Below, one piece after another: positions 1-5,833 of a stretch of 6,042 bases of DNA. Every line of letters starts with the position of its first letter. Positions within the stretch are counted from its first letter, which is position 1. The DNA comes from Thiomonas sp. (GTDB lineage Bacteria; Pseudomonadota; Gammaproteobacteria; Burkholderiales; Burkholderiaceae), in NCBI GenBank assembly GCA_027443745.1, contig DAIAZB010000217.1:1-6042 (forward strand), written 5' to 3'. The notes under the pieces are model-generated. The model ran no database searches and was not told the DNA's origin. It worked only from the letters and a program-made list of their open reading frames with translations. The position numbers and the translations under genes are program-made.

Positions 1-1045
1 CACCTATGTGGTTCCGTCGATGGAGGCCCTGAAAAAGGAAGGTGAGGCGGGGCGGCGGAAAATTACGCAATACACGCGCTATTTCACGCTATTTTTGGCC
101 ATTTTCCAGTCTCTTGGAATTTCTGTTGCGCTCAGCGCAACACAAGGCCTGGTTCTAGATCCAGGGCTCGGATTCAAGTTGACGGCTGTTGTTAGTTTGA
201 CTGCTGGCACAATGTTTTTGATGTGGCTTGGTGAGCAAATCACTGAGCGCGGTCTCGGTAATGGTATATCCATAATTATATTTGCCGGTATTGCGTCCGG
301 TTTGCCAACAGCTCTTGGCGGTCTATTGGAGTTGGTGCGTACTGGAGCCATGAGTATTCTGGTTTCCATTTTCGTGCTGGCCATCGTAATCGCCGTGACT
401 TATTTCGTGGTCTTTGTCGAGCGTGGCCAGCGAAAAATTCTTGTTAATTACGCGCGCCGTCAAGTCGGAAATAAGGTGTATGGTGGGCAATCCTCTCATC
501 TACCTTTGAAGTTAAACATGTCTGGCGTGATTCCCCCAATTTTCGCTTCATCGATCATCTTGCTGCCTGCCACGATCGTTAGTTGGTTCGGCTCGGGCCG
601 TGGCATGAGTTGGCTCAAGGACGCGGCTGCTTTGCTCTCGCCCGGTCAACCTATTTATGTTGCACTGTACGCGGGCGCAATCATTTTTTTCTGCTTCTTT
701 TATACCGCCTTGGTATTTAATAGCCGCGAGACTGCAGACAATTTGAAAAAGAGTGGTGCCTTCATTCCTGGTATTCGGCCTGGGGAGCAAACGGCTCGCC
801 ATATCGACAAGATTCTGATGCGCCTAACTCTGGCTGGCGCGCTCTACATCACATTGGTTTGTTTGCTGCCTGAATTTCTGGTTTTGAAATACAATGTGCC
901 TTTTAACTTTGGCGGTACGTCCTTGCTGATTATTGTGGTTGTGACCATGGATTTCATGGCGCAAGTGCAGGCTTATGCGATGTCGCATCAATACGATGCC
1001 TTGCTCAAGCGTGCCAATTTCAAAAGCGGCATGACCCTGCGTTGA
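1..1045 (+). CDS. secY: SecY preprotein translocase channel subunit, 5'-truncated by the window edge
   Basis: SecY is the ten-helix pore of the inner-membrane SecYEG translocon, which threads unfolded proteins pushed by SecA or a translating ribosome. The readable frame starts at base 2 (T-Y-V-V-P) and aligns with about residue 96 of E. coli SecY (from memory), so roughly 95 N-terminal residues, including helices 1-2 and the plug, lie upstream. The internal GTG at base 8 is not the real start. Visible in order: the [17 protein letters not shown] loop, helix 4 running into [22 protein letters not shown] of helix 5, the cytoplasmic C4 loop with [17 protein letters not shown], helix 8 with [12 protein letters not shown], the C5 loop with [15 protein letters not shown] (SecA and ribosome contact region, conserved Arg present), and the helix 10 segment MDFMAQVQ. 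The C-terminus is intact. GC is about 49%, well below the genes downstream. infA follows after 14 bases, suggesting cotranscription. Confidence 0.98.
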   Translation, partial: TYVVPSMEALKKEGEAGRRKITQYTRYFTLFLAIFQSLGISVALSATQGLVLDPGLGFKLTAVVSLTAGTMFLMWLGEQITERGLGNGISIIIFAGIASGLPTALGGLLELVRTGAMSILVSIFVLAIVIAVTYFVVFVERGQRKILVNYARRQVGNKVYGGQSSHLPLKLNMSGVIPPIFASSIILLPATIVSWFGSGRGMSWLKDAAALLSPGQPIYVALYAGAIIFFCFFYTALVFNSRETADNLKKSGAFIPGIRPGEQTARHIDKILMRLTLAGALYITLVCLLPEFLVLKYNVPFNFGGTSLLIIVVVTMDFMAQVQAYAMSHQYDALLKRANFKSGMTLR

Positions 1046-1059
1046 GCCAACACGAATCT

Positions 1060-1278
1060 ATGTCCAAGGACGATGCAATTCAGATGCAGGGCGAGATTCT
1101 CGAAAATCTCCCCAACGCCACTTTTAGGGTTAAACTAGAGAATGGGCATGTAGTATTGGGTCATATATCCGGTAAAATGCGTATGCACTATATTCGTATT
1201 TTGCCGGGCGATAAAGTAACTGTTGAACTAACGCCTTACGATTTGACGCGGGCACGGATCGTATTCCGGGCAAAATAA
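1060..1278 (+). CDS. infA: Translation initiation factor IF-1
   Basis: IF1 binds the A site of the 30S subunit with IF2 and IF3 during initiation. The 72-residue product is one S1-like OB fold and matches the family end to end: [20 protein letters not shown], then [32 protein letters not shown] and the ending RARIVFRAK. Length equals the usual 72 residues. The ATG at 1060 was chosen by this family N-terminus. The frame is open further up to a TTG at 1042 that overlaps the secY stop, but it would add six residues (MSQHES) not seen in the family. There is no clear Shine-Dalgarno sequence before 1060; the secY stop lies 14 bases upstream, so translational coupling to secY is a reasonable inference. 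GC is about 46%, the lowest in the window. Placement between secY and rpmJ is the betaproteobacterial arrangement. Confidence 0.97.
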   Translation: MSKDDAIQMQGEILENLPNATFRVKLENGHVVLGHISGKMRMHYIRILPGDKVTVELTPYDLTRARIVFRAK

Positions 1279-1290
1279 AAGAGGTAAATC

Positions 1291-1404
1291 ATGAAAGTTG
1301 GTGCGTCCATTAAAAAAATGTGCAGAAATTGCAAAATCATTCGCCGCAAGGGTGTGGTGCGCGTGATTTGTACTGATCCACGCCACAAGCAGCGCCAGGG
1401 TTGA
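1291..1404 (+). CDS. rpmJ: 50S ribosomal protein L36 (zinc-ribbon, C+ form)
   Basis: This is a 37-codon gene, the smallest ribosomal protein of the large subunit. The product begins [20 protein letters not shown] and ends DPRHKQRQG, matching L36 over its full length. Cys11, Cys14, Cys27 and His32 form the CCCH zinc ribbon, so this is the zinc-binding C+ version rather than a zinc-free paralogue of the kind some bacteria use under zinc limitation. L36 binds 23S rRNA in the large subunit. A good ribosome binding site, GAGGT at 1281-1285, sits five bases before the ATG. It lies 12 bases after infA and 27 bases before rpsM, consistent with one transcript. GC is about 48%, grouping it with secY and infA rather than with rpsM. 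Confidence 0.97.
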   Translation: MKVGASIKKMCRNCKIIRRKGVVRVICTDPRHKQRQG

Positions 1405-1431
1405 TCGGCGGAATCTGAATCGAGGAATCAA

Positions 1432-1797
1432 ATGGCTCGTATTGCTGGTATCAACATTCCACCGCATCAGCACGCCGAAATCGGCTTGACTGCAATCTAC
1501 GGCATTGGCCGCACCACGGCTCGCAAAATCTGTGAAGCGGCTGGTCTCGCTTATTCAACCAAGGTGAAGGACATCACCGACGCTGAGCTCGAGAAGGTTC
1601 GCGAGCAAGTCGGTCAATACGTCATCGAAGGCGATTTGCGTCGCGAAATGTCGATCAACATCAAGCGCCTGATGGACTTGGGCTGCTACCGTGGCATGCG
1701 TCACCGTCGTGGCTTGCCGGTCCGTGGTCAGCGTACCCGCACCAATGCGCGCACCCGCAAGGGCCCGCGCAAGGGTGGCGTCGCACTGAAGAAATAA
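1432..1797 (+). CDS. rpsM: 30S ribosomal protein S13
   Basis: S13 sits in the head of the 30S subunit, contacts the P-site tRNA and forms intersubunit bridges with the 50S. The 121-residue product (E. coli 118) starts [20 protein letters not shown], carries the helix-two-turn-helix region with the IYGIGRTTA motif near residues 22-30, then [20 protein letters not shown], and the basic tail [19 protein letters not shown] that reaches toward tRNA. GAGGA at 1422-1426, five bases before the ATG, is the ribosome binding site. In E. coli this gene opens the alpha operon and its leader holds the S4-binding pseudoknot. Here only 27 bases separate it from rpmJ, so there is no room for that leader. GC rises to about 59% here compared with under 50% upstream. 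Confidence 0.98.
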   Translation: MARIAGINIPPHQHAEIGLTAIYGIGRTTARKICEAAGLAYSTKVKDITDAELEKVREQVGQYVIEGDLRREMSINIKRLMDLGCYRGMRHRRGLPVRGQRTRTNARTRKGPRKGGVALKK

Positions 1798-1815
1798 AGA
1801 CACAAGGACTCTGTC

Positions 1816-2220
1816 ATGGCTAAAGCTCCCAACCAGGCTTCCGCACAGCGCGCACGGAAGAAGGTTCGCAAGAATGTTGCGGACGGCATTGCGCATGTGC
1901 ATGCTTCGTTCAACAACACCATCATCACGATCACTGACCGTATGGGCAATGCCTTGTCATGGGCATCCTCCGGCGGACAGGGTTTCAAGGGTTCACGCAA
2001 ATCCACACCGTTTGCCGCGCAGGTCGCTGCAGAGAACGCTGGCCGCCAGGCCATCGAGTGCGGCATCAAGCAACTCGAGGTTCGCATCAAGGGCCCAGGT
2101 CCAGGTCGCGAGTCGGCAGTGCGTGCGCTCAATGGCCTTGGCATCAAGGTCATTCAGATTGCCGACGTGACCCCGGTGCCGCATAACGGATGCCGCCCGC
2201 CGAAGCGTCGCCGCATCTGA
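1816..2220 (+). CDS. rpsK: 30S ribosomal protein S11
   Basis: S11 lies on the platform of the 30S subunit near the mRNA exit region and the 690 loop of 16S rRNA. The product is 134 residues (E. coli 129), with a slightly longer lysine-rich N-terminus ([20 protein letters not shown]), the core [20 protein letters not shown], the glycine-rich [20 protein letters not shown] region and the ending [13 protein letters not shown]. The Asn-Gly pair at 124-125 matches the site known in E. coli S11 to form isoaspartate. AAGGA at 1804-1808 is the ribosome binding site. It follows rpsM by 18 bases. After its TGA there is an unusually long 167-base gap before rpsD. Confidence 0.98.
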   Translation: MAKAPNQASAQRARKKVRKNVADGIAHVHASFNNTIITITDRMGNALSWASSGGQGFKGSRKSTPFAAQVAAENAGRQAIECGIKQLEVRIKGPGPGRESAVRALNGLGIKVIQIADVTPVPHNGCRPPKRRRI

Positions 2221-2387
2221 TTGCAGTTCTGCAAGGCGAAGAACACCTATTTGACAATCCTCGCCGGGTCGCAACCGATACATTCGGATCTCCACGCAGC
2301 GTCCAGCTGCAAAGCCCACTGCTTGAGCCCTCAGGGTTCAAGCTCCCGCAGCTGCGTGTTGCGGCAGTCAATCGAAAGGAATAGCAA
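2221..2387 (+). promoter_or_regulatory. Structured leader between rpsK and rpsD, candidate S4 autoregulatory element
   Basis: This 167-base gap has no credible gene. Seen directly: an inner stem GCTTGAGCCC (2321-2330) with GGGTTCAAGC (2334-2343), ten pairs with one G-U and a TCA loop. An outer stem CAGCTGC (2304-2310) with GCAGCTG (2348-2354) encloses it, with an asymmetric internal loop of ten and four bases. A different outer pairing, CACGCAGC (2293-2300) with GCTGCGTG (2351-2358), shares bases 2351-2354 with the first and so excludes it. There is no T run after the inner stem, so it is not an intrinsic terminator. It lies about 30-95 bases before the rpsD start. S4 is a known autoregulator in E. 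coli (at rpsM) and Bacillus (at rpsD); a role for this element in S4 control is inference only. Confidence 0.45.
2374..2380 (+). promoter_or_regulatory. Ribosome binding site fixing the GTG start of rpsD
   Basis: GAAAGGA lies seven bases before the GTG at 2388. This supports a GTG start, with the product beginning (M)[10 protein letters not shown] as S4 proteins do; there is no in-frame ATG nearby that would give this N-terminus. Confidence 0.75.
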
Positions 2388-3011
2388 GTGGCACGTTATC
2401 TCGGCCCCAAGGCCAAACTCTCCCGCCGTGAAGGCTCAGACCTCTTTCTGAAGAGCGCGCGTCGCGGTATCGAATCCAAAGCCAAGTTCGATACCAAGCC
2501 CGGCCAGCATGGCCGTACCTCGGGCGCGCGTCAGTCTGACTATGCCACTCAACTGCGTGAGAAGCAAAAAGTCAAGCGCATGTATGGCATGCTGGAAAAG
2601 CAATTTCACCGTACCTACGAGAAGGCGCTGGGCATGCGTGGCAACACGGGTGTCAACCTGCTGACACTGTTGGAGTCACGGCTGGACACGGTTGTCTATC
2701 GCATGGGTTTTGCGTCCACACGCGCCGAGGCGCGCCAACTGGTGGGTCATCGCAGCATCATGGTTGACGGCCGATTGCTGGACATCCCTTCGGCGCGTGT
2801 CATGCCTGGCCAGACAGTGGCTGTGCGCGAAAAGGCCAAGAAGCAGCTACGTGTCATGGATGCATTGAAGCTGGCCGAAGGCAACGGTTTCCCCGCCTGG
2901 GTTTCGGTCGACACCAGCAAGATGGAAGCGGTGTTCAAGAAAATGCCGGACCGTGACGAATTCGCCAATGACATCAACGAGTCGCTAATCGTCGAACTGT
3001 ATTCACGTTGA
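2388..3011 (+). CDS. rpsD: 30S ribosomal protein S4
   Basis: S4 is a primary 16S rRNA binder that nucleates 30S assembly and lines the mRNA entry channel; in several bacteria it also represses its own operon. The 207-residue product starts from GTG as [20 protein letters not shown], has the [16 protein letters not shown] segment at about 38-52, and the S4 RNA-binding domain at about 97-160 ([30 protein letters not shown], then VREKAKKQ). The C-terminus [11 protein letters not shown] is typical of proteobacterial S4. The protein has no cysteine, so it is a zinc-free form. It is separated from rpsK by 167 structured bases and from rpoA by 149, both long for this operon. The GTG start may lower initiation. 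Confidence 0.98.
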   Translation: MARYLGPKAKLSRREGSDLFLKSARRGIESKAKFDTKPGQHGRTSGARQSDYATQLREKQKVKRMYGMLEKQFHRTYEKALGMRGNTGVNLLTLLESRLDTVVYRMGFASTRAEARQLVGHRSIMVDGRLLDIPSARVMPGQTVAVREKAKKQLRVMDALKLAEGNGFPAWVSVDTSKMEAVFKKMPDRDEFANDINESLIVELYSR

Positions 3012-3021
3012 GGTGCAATCG

Positions 3022-3064
3022 TTTGGTTGATGCCAGGCTGCACAGTGGCCTGGCATCAACCAAA
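3022..3064 (+). repeat. Perfect 17-bp inverted repeat (hairpin A) after rpsD
   Basis: TTTGGTTGATGCCAGGC at 3022-3038 is the exact reverse complement of 3048-3064, with a nine-base loop (3039-3047) that can close by two further G-U pairs. It begins ten bases after the rpsD stop. The next bases are GTCAAACGG, so no T run follows and it is not by itself an intrinsic terminator. It could protect the 3' end of an upstream transcript, or act as the first arm of a switch, because its right arm (GGCATCAAC, 3052-3060) can also pair with GTTGATGCC at 3078-3086. Confidence 0.85.
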
Positions 3065-3071
3065 GTCAAAC

Positions 3072-3099
3072 GGGGCCGTTGATGCCCCTTCGCTTTTTT
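3072..3099 (+). terminator. Candidate intrinsic terminator or attenuator between rpsD and rpoA
   Basis: GGGGC (3072-3076) pairs with GCCCC (3084-3088) around a seven-base loop, followed by TTCGC and six T (3094-3099). The stem is only five pairs but all G-C. Full termination here would cut rpoA off from the upstream promoters, and I see no convincing promoter between 3100 and 3160, so partial termination or regulated readthrough is more likely. The 3078-3086 segment needed for its loop and right arm can instead pair with 3052-3060. Confidence 0.5.
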
Positions 3100-3160
3100 G
3101 CCTATCCCTCAGCCATCAGCCTTATCCGCGTAACGAGCGGAGGGTCTTGAAAGGACATTC

Positions 3161-4153
3161 ATGCAAACCGCTTTGCTTCGCCCCAAATCCATCCAAGTCG
3201 AGGCTTTGGGCCCTCTGCGTGCCAAGGTCACGCTCGAGCCATTCGAGCGTGGTTACGGCCATACCCTTGGGAACGCCCTGCGGCGTGTGCTGCTATCGTC
3301 TCTGGTCGGTTATGCGCCGACAGAGGTGAGTATCAACGGCGTGCTGCATGAGTATTCCGTGGTCGATGGCCTGCAGGAAGATGTGATCGGCGTACTGCTC
3401 AACCTCAAGGGCGTGGTGTTCAAGTTGCACAACCGCGACGAGGTCACGCTGTCATTGCGCAAGGAAGGCGAGGGCGTGGTGACCGCAGCCGATATCCAGA
3501 CGCCGCACGACGTCGAAATTGTCAACCCGGAGCATGTGATTGCGCACTTGTCGCATCAAGGAAAGCTGGACATGCAGATCAAGGTCGAGAAGGGTCGTGG
3601 CTATGTGCCGGGCAACCTGCGTCGCTATGCCGATGAGGGTGGCAAGACCATTGGCCGTATCGTGCTCGATGCATCGTTCTCGCCGGTGCGGCGCGTGAGC
3701 TACGCGGTGGAAAACGCGCGTGTCGAACAGCGCACCGATCTGGACAAGCTGGTGATGGAAATCGAAACCAACGGTTCGACCAGTGCAGAAGAGGCCATTC
3801 GTACCTCGGCTCGCATTTTGGTTGAGCAGTTGTCGGTGTTTGCCAGCCTGGAGGGCGCCGAGAAGTCACTGGAGTCCGGTGGTTCCGCCAGCGCCCAGCA
3901 GTTCGATCCCATCCTGTTGCGTCCGGTCGACGACCTGGAGCTCACGGTGCGTTCGGCCAACTGTCTCAAGGCCGAGAACATCTATTACATCGGCGACCTG
4001 ATCCAGCGTAGTGAAACCGAGCTGCTCAAAACGCCTAATCTGGGCCGCAAGTCGCTCAATGAAATCAAGGAAGTGCTGGCTGCACGCGGACTCACCCTCG
4101 GTATGAAGCTGGAGAGCTGGCCGCCCGCAGAGCTGGAAAATCGCGCCAACTGA
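3161..4153 (+). CDS. rpoA: DNA-directed RNA polymerase alpha subunit
   Basis: Alpha dimerises to seed assembly of core RNA polymerase, and its C-terminal domain binds UP-element DNA and activators. The product is 330 residues (E. coli 329). The N-terminal domain (about 1-235) contains [20 protein letters not shown] at 26-45, which is the dimerisation and beta-contact region, and the [17 protein letters not shown] segment at 145-161. A variable linker (about 236-249, [14 protein letters not shown]) joins the C-terminal domain, with [18 protein letters not shown] at 263-280 and [19 protein letters not shown] at 288-306. Arg264, Asn267, Cys268, Gly295, Lys297 and Ser298 correspond to the E. coli DNA-contact residues around R265 and K298, so DNA binding should be intact. 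AAGGA at 3151-3155 lies five bases before the ATG. Flanking gaps of 149 bases on each side set it apart from its neighbours. Confidence 0.99.
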   Translation: MQTALLRPKSIQVEALGPLRAKVTLEPFERGYGHTLGNALRRVLLSSLVGYAPTEVSINGVLHEYSVVDGLQEDVIGVLLNLKGVVFKLHNRDEVTLSLRKEGEGVVTAADIQTPHDVEIVNPEHVIAHLSHQGKLDMQIKVEKGRGYVPGNLRRYADEGGKTIGRIVLDASFSPVRRVSYAVENARVEQRTDLDKLVMEIETNGSTSAEEAIRTSARILVEQLSVFASLEGAEKSLESGGSASAQQFDPILLRPVDDLELTVRSANCLKAENIYYIGDLIQRSETELLKTPNLGRKSLNEIKEVLAARGLTLGMKLESWPPAELENRAN

Positions 4154-4170
4154 TTCGGCGCAATTGCCAC

Positions 4171-4207
4171 CGGGACGGGCTTCGCGGGCCGATCCCGTTC
4201 GCTTCTT
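4171..4207 (+). terminator. Weak terminator-like hairpin between rpoA and rplQ
   Basis: CGGGA (4171-4175) pairs with TCCCG (4193-4197). Inside, GGC (4178-4180) can pair with GCC (4188-4190) across a 2x2 internal loop. The tail is TTCGCTTCTT, nearly the same as the TTCGCTTTTTT tail of the element before rpoA. The interrupted T run and short stems make efficient termination unlikely; partial attenuation or a processing site is possible. Confidence 0.35.
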
Positions 4208-4302
4208 ACCGCAGTTTCGCCCAACCATCGGGTACGCAACTGCACTGTGCAAGGCCAGTACCTGATCCGGCTGGCTCATCAACATAACGAAAGGAAAGCA
4301 CC
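4208..4302 (+). other. Remainder of rpoA-rplQ gap with a small hairpin
   Basis: No gene and no convincing promoter is seen here. GCCAG (4254-4258) can pair with CTGGC (4271-4275) around a 12-base loop, ending 14 bases before the rplQ ribosome binding site (GAAAGGA, 4289-4295). The stem is short enough to occur by chance. Confidence 0.3.
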
Positions 4303-4698
4303 ATGCGTCACGGACACGGCCTGCGCAAACTCAACCGCACCTCCAGCCATCGGCTGGCCATGCTGCGCAATATGGCGAATTCGCTCATCGCCCACGAGGC
4401 TATCAAAACCACGCTGCCCAAGGCCAAGGAATTGCGCCGCGTCGTCGAGCCCCTCATCACCCTGGGCAAAAAGCCGACGCTTGCGAATCGCCGCCTGGCG
4501 TTCGACCGTCTGCGCGACCGCGATTCCGTGGTCAAGCTGTTCGGCGAACTCGGCGAGCGCTACAAGACCCGTCCGGGCGGCTACACCCGCATCCTGAAGT
4601 TCGGCAATCGTGTGGGCGATAACGCCCCCATGGCTTATGTCGAACTGGTGGACCGCCCCGACGTCGATGTGGCTGCCGACGCCAAGGCGGCCGAGTAA
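4303..4698 (+). CDS. rplQ: 50S ribosomal protein L17
   Basis: L17 binds 23S rRNA near the peptide exit tunnel on the back of the 50S subunit. The 131-residue product (E. coli 127) starts [20 protein letters not shown], continues [20 protein letters not shown] and [17 protein letters not shown], and has the [20 protein letters not shown] segment followed by YVELVDRP. The alanine-rich acidic tail ([12 protein letters not shown]) is the variable end of the family. GAAAGGA at 4289-4295 lies seven bases before the ATG. It is the last ribosomal gene of the cluster, as in other proteobacteria, and is followed by a strong hairpin. Confidence 0.98.
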   Translation: MRHGHGLRKLNRTSSHRLAMLRNMANSLIAHEAIKTTLPKAKELRRVVEPLITLGKKPTLANRRLAFDRLRDRDSVVKLFGELGERYKTRPGGYTRILKFGNRVGDNAPMAYVELVDRPDVDVAADAKAAE

Positions 4699-4747
4699 TC
4701 GACTCGCTCCCTGCCTATTGGCGCTGAAGCGGCGCGATCTTGGGCAC

Positions 4748-4794
4748 ACACACCCGGCTTCGGTCTTTTCAAGGCCCAGCCGGGTGTGTCGTTT
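4748..4794 (+). terminator. Probable terminator of the ribosomal protein cluster
   Basis: ACACACCCGGCT (4748-4759) is the exact reverse complement of 4778-4789, a 12-bp stem. Within its 18-base loop GGTC (4762-4765) can pair with GGCC (4773-4776), extending the hairpin to a seven-base loop. The tail is CGTTTA, so the T run is short for an intrinsic terminator. Position 49 bases after the rplQ stop and before an unrelated transporter operon supports a terminator role, though some readthrough into nodI is likely, since I see no clear nodI promoter. Confidence 0.6.
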
Positions 4795-4832
4795 ATGGGG
4801 CACCCTGTCTCGACGTCAGTGAACCGATCGCC

Positions 4833-5792
4833 ATGCACGCGCACGCAGCACCGCTCCTGGTCGTCCCACCGGTTACCGACACCGCTCGGCTCGTGGTGCA
4901 AGACCTGGACAAGCGTTACGGGGACGAAGCCGTGGTGCACCATGTCAGCTTTCAGATCCTCCCTGGCGAGTGCTACGGCATCATCGGCCCCAACGGCGCC
5001 GGTAAGACCACCACCATCCGGCTTTGTCTGGGCTTGGCCACGCCCAATGCTGGCAGTGTGCGGCTCATGGGTCACGTCGTTCCGCAAGCAGCCCGCTTGG
5101 CACGCATGCGCGTTGGTGTGGTGACGCAGTACGACAGTCTCGATCCGGATTTCACGGTGGCTGAAAACCTGCGCATTTATGGCCGCTACTTTGGCCTGAG
5201 CGAGGTCGCCATGCGCCTGCGCATCAACGACTTGCTGGAATTTGCTGCACTGGAAGGCAAGGCCGATGCCAGGATCGCCGAACTGTCCGGTGGCATGAAG
5301 CGCCGTCTGAGCCTGGCGCGCGCGCTCATCCACGATCCCGACATCATTTTTCTCGACGAGCCCACGACCGGGCTGGATCCGCAGGCCCGCCACCTCATCT
5401 GGGACCGGCTCAAACGGCTTGTGGCGCAGGGCAAGTCCATTCTGCTCACCACACACTTCATGGACGAGGCCGAGCGACTGTGCCAGCGTCTGTTGGTGCT
5501 CGACCATGGCCGCAAGCTGGACGAGGATGCTCCACTCACGCTCATTGCCCGCCATGTCGAGCCCGAGGTGATTGAGATGTATGGCCCTCGCGTGGATGAA
5601 GCCCAGGATGTGCTGGCACATCAGGTCCAACGCCTGGAGCGCAGCGGTGATACCTTGTTTGCCTACACGCACGACGCCGTTCCTGTTCTGGCCGCCGTGC
5701 AGGGCTTGAGCCATGGCTTGCGTGTGCTGCATCGCTCGGCCAATCTGGAAGACGTGTTCCTCAAGCTCACCGGCCGGCAACTGCGCGACTGA
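4833..5792 (+). CDS. nodI: NodI-family ABC transporter ATP-binding protein
   Basis: This is the ATPase of a two-gene exporter of the NodIJ type (ABC-2 class). With the ATG at 4833 it has 319 residues, slightly longer than rhizobial NodI (about 305). Visible motifs: Walker A GPNGAGKT at 52-59, Q-loop Gln99 in VVTQYD, signature LSGGM at 151-155, Walker B IIFLDEP at 171-177 with catalytic Glu176, GLDP D-loop at 180-183 and switch His208 in TTHF. The family-specific C-terminus is clear: EVIEMYG, GDTLFAYT and NLEDVFLKLTGRQ. The frame opens at a TTG at 4740, but that start would lie above the hairpin at 4748-4789, so 4833 is preferred; it lacks an obvious Shine-Dalgarno. In rhizobia NodIJ exports lipochitooligosaccharide Nod factors. 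No nod biosynthetic gene is seen here, so the substrate is unknown. GC is about 64% in the lines sampled. nodJ follows after 41 bases. Confidence 0.9.
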   Translation: MHAHAAPLLVVPPVTDTARLVVQDLDKRYGDEAVVHHVSFQILPGECYGIIGPNGAGKTTTIRLCLGLATPNAGSVRLMGHVVPQAARLARMRVGVVTQYDSLDPDFTVAENLRIYGRYFGLSEVAMRLRINDLLEFAALEGKADARIAELSGGMKRRLSLARALIHDPDIIFLDEPTTGLDPQARHLIWDRLKRLVAQGKSILLTTHFMDEAERLCQRLLVLDHGRKLDEDAPLTLIARHVEPEVIEMYGPRVDEAQDVLAHQVQRLERSGDTLFAYTHDAVPVLAAVQGLSHGLRVLHRSANLEDVFLKLTGRQLRD

Positions 5793-5833
5793 GCTCGGCA
5801 CTGCCGTCGCGGCACCATCACCCAACCACCGTC

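Noticed and set aside
1042..1059. TTG at 1042 as the infA start, overlapping the secY stop
   Set aside because: It would add MSQHES ahead of a perfect family N-terminus, and it has no ribosome binding site. The ATG at 1060 gives the standard 72 residues.
2251..2282. Perfect TTGACA (2251-2256) as a possible rpsD promoter
   Set aside because: At 16-18 base spacing the downstream hexamers (AACCGA, ACCGAT, CCGATA) match TATAAT at no more than about two positions. GATACA at 2277 would need a 20-base spacer. Not supported as a promoter without mapped ends.
2190..2451. Small plus-strand open frames across the rpsK-rpsD gap (starting near 2190 and 2221)
   Set aside because: They overlap the rpsK end or the rpsD start in another frame, lack ribosome binding sites, and resemble nothing recognisable. 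The hairpins explain the gap better.
3078..3127. Possible rpoA promoter (TTGATG at 3079 or TTGCCT at 3098)
   Set aside because: The -10 candidates at suitable spacing (TATCCC, TTATCC) are poor, and the first overlaps the terminator-like hairpin.
5802..5814. Small hairpin TGCCG-TCG-CGGCA between nodI and nodJ
   Set aside because: Five pairs and no T run in a GC-rich gap; chance occurrence is likely.
4635..5825. Long open frame of 396 codons on the minus strand, spanning the rplQ end, the terminator and all of nodI
   Set aside because: It is exactly opposite a well-supported ABC ATPase in GC-rich DNA, where antisense frames stay open by codon bias. It runs through the hairpin at 4748-4789 and resembles no family I recognise.
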